Positions 61,069-64,000 of a stretch of DNA of 64,000 bases are shown here, piece by piece. This DNA is from Altericroceibacterium indicum (GTDB lineage Bacteria > Pseudomonadota > Alphaproteobacteria > Sphingomonadales > Sphingomonadaceae). The translations under genes and the position numbers were made by a program. The notes under the pieces are model-generated. The model was not told the DNA's origin, searched no databases, and was given only the letters and a program-made list of their open reading frames with translations. Position 1 is the stretch's first letter. Each line of letters begins with the position of its first letter. The DNA lies in assembly GCF_009828105.1 (NCBI RefSeq), contig NZ_WTYQ01000006.1, positions 1 to 64,000 on the forward strand. Direction: 5' to 3'.

Positions 61069-62067
61069 ATGCGTCACACTTTCTTTTGCATCGACGGCCA
61101 TACCGCGGGGAACCCGGTGCGTCTGGTCGCGGGCGGAGCGCCTCTGTTAAAGGGGGCCAATATGTCAGAACGGCGTCAGGATTTCCTGGCGCGGTTTGAC
61201 TGGATCCGTACCGGCCTGTGCTTCGAACCCCGCGGCCATGATATGATGTCAGGCGGATTTCTCTATCCGCCTTGCAAGGAAGGCAGTGATGTCGGGATTC
61301 TCTTTATCGAGACATCCGGCTGCCTGCCGATGTGCGGCCATGGCACCATTGGGATCATCACCTTTGCGCTCGAACATGGACTGATAAGCCCCGCCCAGAC
61401 GGGTCGCATTCGTGCTGAAGTGCCTGCGGGTGAGATCGACATTTCTTACGAGATGGAGAACGGCCGCGTCACTTCAGTGCGAATTACCAATGTCGCGTCT
61501 TATGTGGCGGCCAAGGGCATCAAGATTGACGTGGAGGGCATCGGGCCACTCAGCATCGATGTGGCCTATGGCGGCAATTATTACGCCATTGTTGAACCGC
61601 AGGGCCGTTACACCGGGCTCGATGATCTGACGGCGTCCGAAATTCTGACGCTTTCTCCGAAGATTCGTAGCGCCGTGCGCGAGCAATTCACGCCCGTTCA
61701 CCCGCTCGACCCGACGATCACGGGGCTGAGCCATGTTTTATGGGCCGATGTTCCCAAGGGCGACGGGGCATCTGCGCGCAATGCGGTGTTCTATGGCGAC
61801 AAGGCGATTGATCGCAGCCCATGCGGCACCGGCACCTCAGCCCGGATGGCGCATCTGGCCGATAAAGGGCTTTTAGACACAGGCGAAAGCTTCGTTCATG
61901 AAAGTTATATCCAGAGCCGTTTCATTGGCCGGATAGAAGAAAAAACCATGTTGGGTGACATTCCGGCGATTATTCCGTCGGTTGAAGGCACCGCATATAA
62001 TACCGGTTTAAACACAGTGTGGATTGATAGTAGCGATCCTTTCTGGAAGGGGTTTCAGGTTACATGA
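61069..62067 (+). CDS. 4-hydroxyproline 2-epimerase (proline racemase family)
   Basis: The product has 332 residues. Both catalytic Cys of the two-base racemase mechanism are present: Cys89 in LPMCGHGTIG and Cys252 in IDRSPCGTGTSARMA. This argues against a trans-3-hydroxyproline dehydratase, which has Thr at the second position. The start CIDGHTAGNPVRLVAGG is typical of 4-hydroxyproline epimerases. It interconverts trans-4-hydroxy-L-proline and cis-4-hydroxy-D-proline, the first step of the catabolic route. It overlaps the regulator gene by 4 bp. Confidence 0.9.
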   Translation: MRHTFFCIDGHTAGNPVRLVAGGAPLLKGANMSERRQDFLARFDWIRTGLCFEPRGHDMMSGGFLYPPCKEGSDVGILFIETSGCLPMCGHGTIGIITFALEHGLISPAQTGRIRAEVPAGEIDISYEMENGRVTSVRITNVASYVAAKGIKIDVEGIGPLSIDVAYGGNYYAIVEPQGRYTGLDDLTASEILTLSPKIRSAVREQFTPVHPLDPTITGLSHVLWADVPKGDGASARNAVFYGDKAIDRSPCGTGTSARMAHLADKGLLDTGESFVHESYIQSRFIGRIEEKTMLGDIPAIIPSVEGTAYNTGLNTVWIDSSDPFWKGFQVT

Positions 62068-62789
62068 CCCTGCACCAGTCCAGAGCGGTTCGCGCGCGGA
62101 GGGGTGCGGGCCAAACTGGAGCCGCCCCGATGAGTATCATCGTCCGCACTTTATCTGAACAGGTCCTGGAAGTTGTCCGGGATCGTATCATCACCGGGCA
62201 ATTCCCGACTGGCAAAGTCATCCGGCAGGATGCGCTGGCCAATGAACTGGGTGTCAGCAAAATTCCTTTGCGCGAAGCGCTTGCCCGGCTTGAGCAGGAA
62301 GGCCTGCTCTCCAGTCAGGCCAATCGCGGCTATTTCGTGCAGCCCATGTCGATTGTTGCGGCTGAAGAGATCTTCCAGCTGCGTTTGCGGCTTGAGCCCG
62401 AAGCCGCAGGGCACGCCGCCAAAGCGGCAGGCGATGCCGAACGCGCTGCTGCCAAAGCCGCATTTGATGCGCTGGATGAAGCCATGGCAGACAAGACCGG
62501 AAGCAAGGTTGCCGTGTGCAACCGTGCTTTCCATACCGCGCTGGTTTCAGCGGCGGACAGAGATATTACCAAGCAATTGATCGAACGTCTGGCCATTCAG
62601 GCGGAACGCTATGTCGTTGCCCATCTCGCGCCTTCTGGCCGTGGGAGCCGCGCCGACACGGAACATCGGGAATTGCTGGACGCCTGGCTGGCAGGAGATG
62701 CGGATACAACCGCTTCCATGCTGGCCAATCACATTCAAGGAACGCTCGAAGATCTTCGAGCGGAATTAGGGAATACTGCCTCCACCTAA
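62064..62789 (+). CDS. GntR-family (FCD) transcriptional regulator
   Basis: The product has 241 residues. A winged helix (VVRDRIITGQFPTGKVIRQ, then LANELGVSKIPLREALARLEQEGL) is followed by an all-helical FCD ligand domain (about 100-235, with the metal/ligand His in NRAFHTALVSAAD and NHIQGTLEDL). The ATG at 62064 overlaps the epimerase stop; ATG 62130 (MSIIVRTLSEQ) is an equally plausible start. It probably represses the hydroxyproline and GH127 operons through the TATSGTATACGGTA motifs, with hydroxyproline or an intermediate as inducer. Confidence 0.87.
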   Translation: MTLHQSRAVRARRGAGQTGAAPMSIIVRTLSEQVLEVVRDRIITGQFPTGKVIRQDALANELGVSKIPLREALARLEQEGLLSSQANRGYFVQPMSIVAAEEIFQLRLRLEPEAAGHAAKAAGDAERAAAKAAFDALDEAMADKTGSKVAVCNRAFHTALVSAADRDITKQLIERLAIQAERYVVAHLAPSGRGSRADTEHRELLDAWLAGDADTTASMLANHIQGTLEDLRAELGNTAST

Positions 62790-62816
62790 ATTGGGGCGGC
62801 GGGGAAAAGAGGGCTT

Positions 62817-64000
62817 TTGTTCGGACCACGTAAATCCATCCACGCACTCCACGGCCATGGCGCCGGACATACCCTCGCCAAGACATTGAGCTGGCCCCAT
62901 TTGATCGCGCTGGGAGTGGGCGCGATTGTGGGCACGGGCATTTACACCCTCACCGGCGTCGGTGCTGAACGCGCTGGCCCGGCGGTGATTATCGCTTTTG
63001 CCATTGCTGGCGCGGTCTGCGCCTGTGCCGCGCTGGCCTATGCGGAACTGGCCACCATGATTCCGGCCGCCGGCAGTGCTTACACCTTCAGCTATGCCGC
63101 CATGGGGGAAACCATCGCCTGGGTGGTGGGCTGGAGCCTCGTGCTGGAATATTCGCTGGCCTGTTCGACCGTTGCCGTGGGCTGGTCGGGCTATCTGGTG
63201 GGGTGGATAGAATCCGCCGGTATCCATCTGCCTCCGGCCATATTATCCGGGCCTCATGCCGGTGGAATTATCAATCTGCCCGCCGTGCTGGTGGCGCTGG
63301 GCGTGATGGGCATGTTGATTGCCGGTACCCGCCAAAGCGCGACGCTGAATATCCTGCTGGTCATCATCAAGCTGGTGGCGCTCACCGTCTTCGTCGCCAT
63401 TGCCTTGCCGCATTTCCAGACTGCCAATATGGAGCCATTTGCTCCCTACGGTTTTGCCAGCACGGAAATTCTCGGTGAAAAGCGCGGGATTATGGCCGCC
63501 GCTGCCATCGTGTTCTTTGCCTTCTACGGCTTTGACGCGGTGGCCACCTCAGCCGAAGAAGCCAAGGAGCCGGGCCGCGATCTGACCATCGGCATCATCG
63601 GTTCGATGCTGGTTTGCACATTGATCTATATGCTGGTGGCGATTTCCGCAGTGGGCGCGATGTCCTATCTGGAACTGGGTAATTCGCCTGAGCCTCTGGC
63701 GCTGGTGCTGCGCTCTCTGAATCAACCCTTTGCGGCCCATATGGTGGCCTTGGCTGCGGTGATTGCGCTGCCTTCTGTCATCCTCGTGATGATGTATGGC
63801 CAGAGCCGGATCTTCTTTGTGATGGCGCGCGATGGCTTGCTGCCCCGCCGTCTTGCCAAGATCAGCGAACGCAGCGGTGCGCCAACCCTTATCACGGCGC
63901 TCACCGGAACGTCTGTCGCGCTGGTGGCGGGCTTCTTCCGCCTTGATGAAATTGCTGAGCTGGCCAATGCCGGCACGCTCATCGCCTTTGTTGCGGTGGG
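62817..64000 (+). CDS. APC-family amino acid permease (3' end beyond window)
   Basis: The frame starts at TTG 62817, preceded by GAGG; a stop lies 10 codons upstream, so this is the first possible start. It is open to the window end (394 codons). The first membrane helix holds the APC signature WPHLIALGVGAIVGTGIYTLTG, followed by AELATMIPAAGSAYTFSYAAMGE. FFAFYGFDAVATSAEEAKEPGRD is typical of cationic-amino-acid/YfnA-type carriers. At least nine helices are visible. As part of the epimerase/regulator operon it is the likely importer of hydroxyproline or Hyp-containing dipeptides. Confidence 0.87.
   Translation, partial: MFGPRKSIHALHGHGAGHTLAKTLSWPHLIALGVGAIVGTGIYTLTGVGAERAGPAVIIAFAIAGAVCACAALAYAELATMIPAAGSAYTFSYAAMGETIAWVVGWSLVLEYSLACSTVAVGWSGYLVGWIESAGIHLPPAILSGPHAGGIINLPAVLVALGVMGMLIAGTRQSATLNILLVIIKLVALTVFVAIALPHFQTANMEPFAPYGFASTEILGEKRGIMAAAAIVFFAFYGFDAVATSAEEAKEPGRDLTIGIIGSMLVCTLIYMLVAISAVGAMSYLELGNSPEPLALVLRSLNQPFAAHMVALAAVIALPSVILVMMYGQSRIFFVMARDGLLPRRLAKISERSGAPTLITALTGTSVALVAGFFRLDEIAELANAGTLIAFVAV

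Noticed and set aside
61069-62067. trans-3-hydroxy-L-proline dehydratase
   Set aside because: The second catalytic position is Cys (SPCGTG), not Thr as in dehydratases, so an epimerase is more likely.

Overview
This window looks like part of a large plasmid or chromid of an alphaproteobacterium, most likely a member of the Sphingomonadales. That placement is an inference from gene content: a TonB-receptor/DUF3649/PepSY/DUF3325 iron cluster, a RepA-ParB-ParA replicon with iterons and palindromic partition-like sites, and a typical sphingomonad mix of exopolysaccharide and plant-polymer genes. Most of the window is GC-rich. The exception is an AT-richer polysaccharide island at 4.3-12.3 kb.

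Layout. (1) 1-4.2 kb: an apparently complete IS5-family (IS427-type) element, remnants of an IS3-type and a second IS5-type transposase, then a secreted DUF1800/DUF1501 pair. (2) 4.3-12.3 kb: a tightly packed leftward polysaccharide operon (two glycosyltransferases, flippase, polymerase, serine-acetyltransferase-like protein, two O-acyltransferases), bounded on both sides by IS3-type ends. Two tandem TGCRNYGCASMA motifs lie just upstream of its first gene. (3) 12.6-14.2 kb: a decayed IS3 element joined to a truncated tyrosine integrase, with a short sequence resembling a tRNA-Leu 3' end. (4) 14.3-18.8 kb: siderophore receptor and inner-membrane partners. (5) 18.8-22.4 kb: a GNAT acetyltransferase, two hypothetical exported/membrane proteins and a KefB/YbaL-type antiporter. 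(6) 22.6-31 kb: rightward exopolysaccharide export genes (O-antigen-ligase-like protein, Wza-like lipoprotein, Wzc-like tyrosine kinase, a membrane-anchored unknown, and a DUF3857/transglutaminase/TPR protein). (7) 31-37.3 kb: cytochrome bd operon cydA-cydB-cydX diverging from cydDC, with an FNR-type box between them. (8) 37.3-42.8 kb: the replicon core and three small proteins. (9) 42.9-46.3 kb: a sulfide/persulfide-detoxification cluster (TauE, a 35-residue ORF, a DUF442-type phosphatase-like protein, a persulfide-dioxygenase-like MBL protein, peroxiredoxin, ArsR regulator). (10) 46.4-64 kb: a catabolic locus running off the window end.

The last region is the most interesting. Exported glycan-acting proteins (a GH127 beta-L-arabinofuranosidase-type enzyme and two 918-residue DUF5695 proteins) and an exported DUF885 metallopeptidase-like protein sit beside a prolidase-like M24 peptidase. 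Next to these is most of the bacterial trans-4-hydroxyproline pathway: 4-hydroxyproline 2-epimerase, D-amino-acid/D-hydroxyproline dehydrogenase, a DapA-family deaminase, an Ldh_2-type imino-acid reductase, a GntR regulator and an APC permease. A near-identical 14-bp palindromic motif (TATSGTATACGGTA) occurs before the GH127 operon and between the divergent hydroxyproline genes, and a diverged copy lies before the leftward DUF5695 gene. This suggests one regulon. The inferred role is complete use of arabinosylated hydroxyproline-rich plant glycoproteins (extensin type): removal of the sugar, cleavage of the peptide, then oxidation of hydroxyproline.
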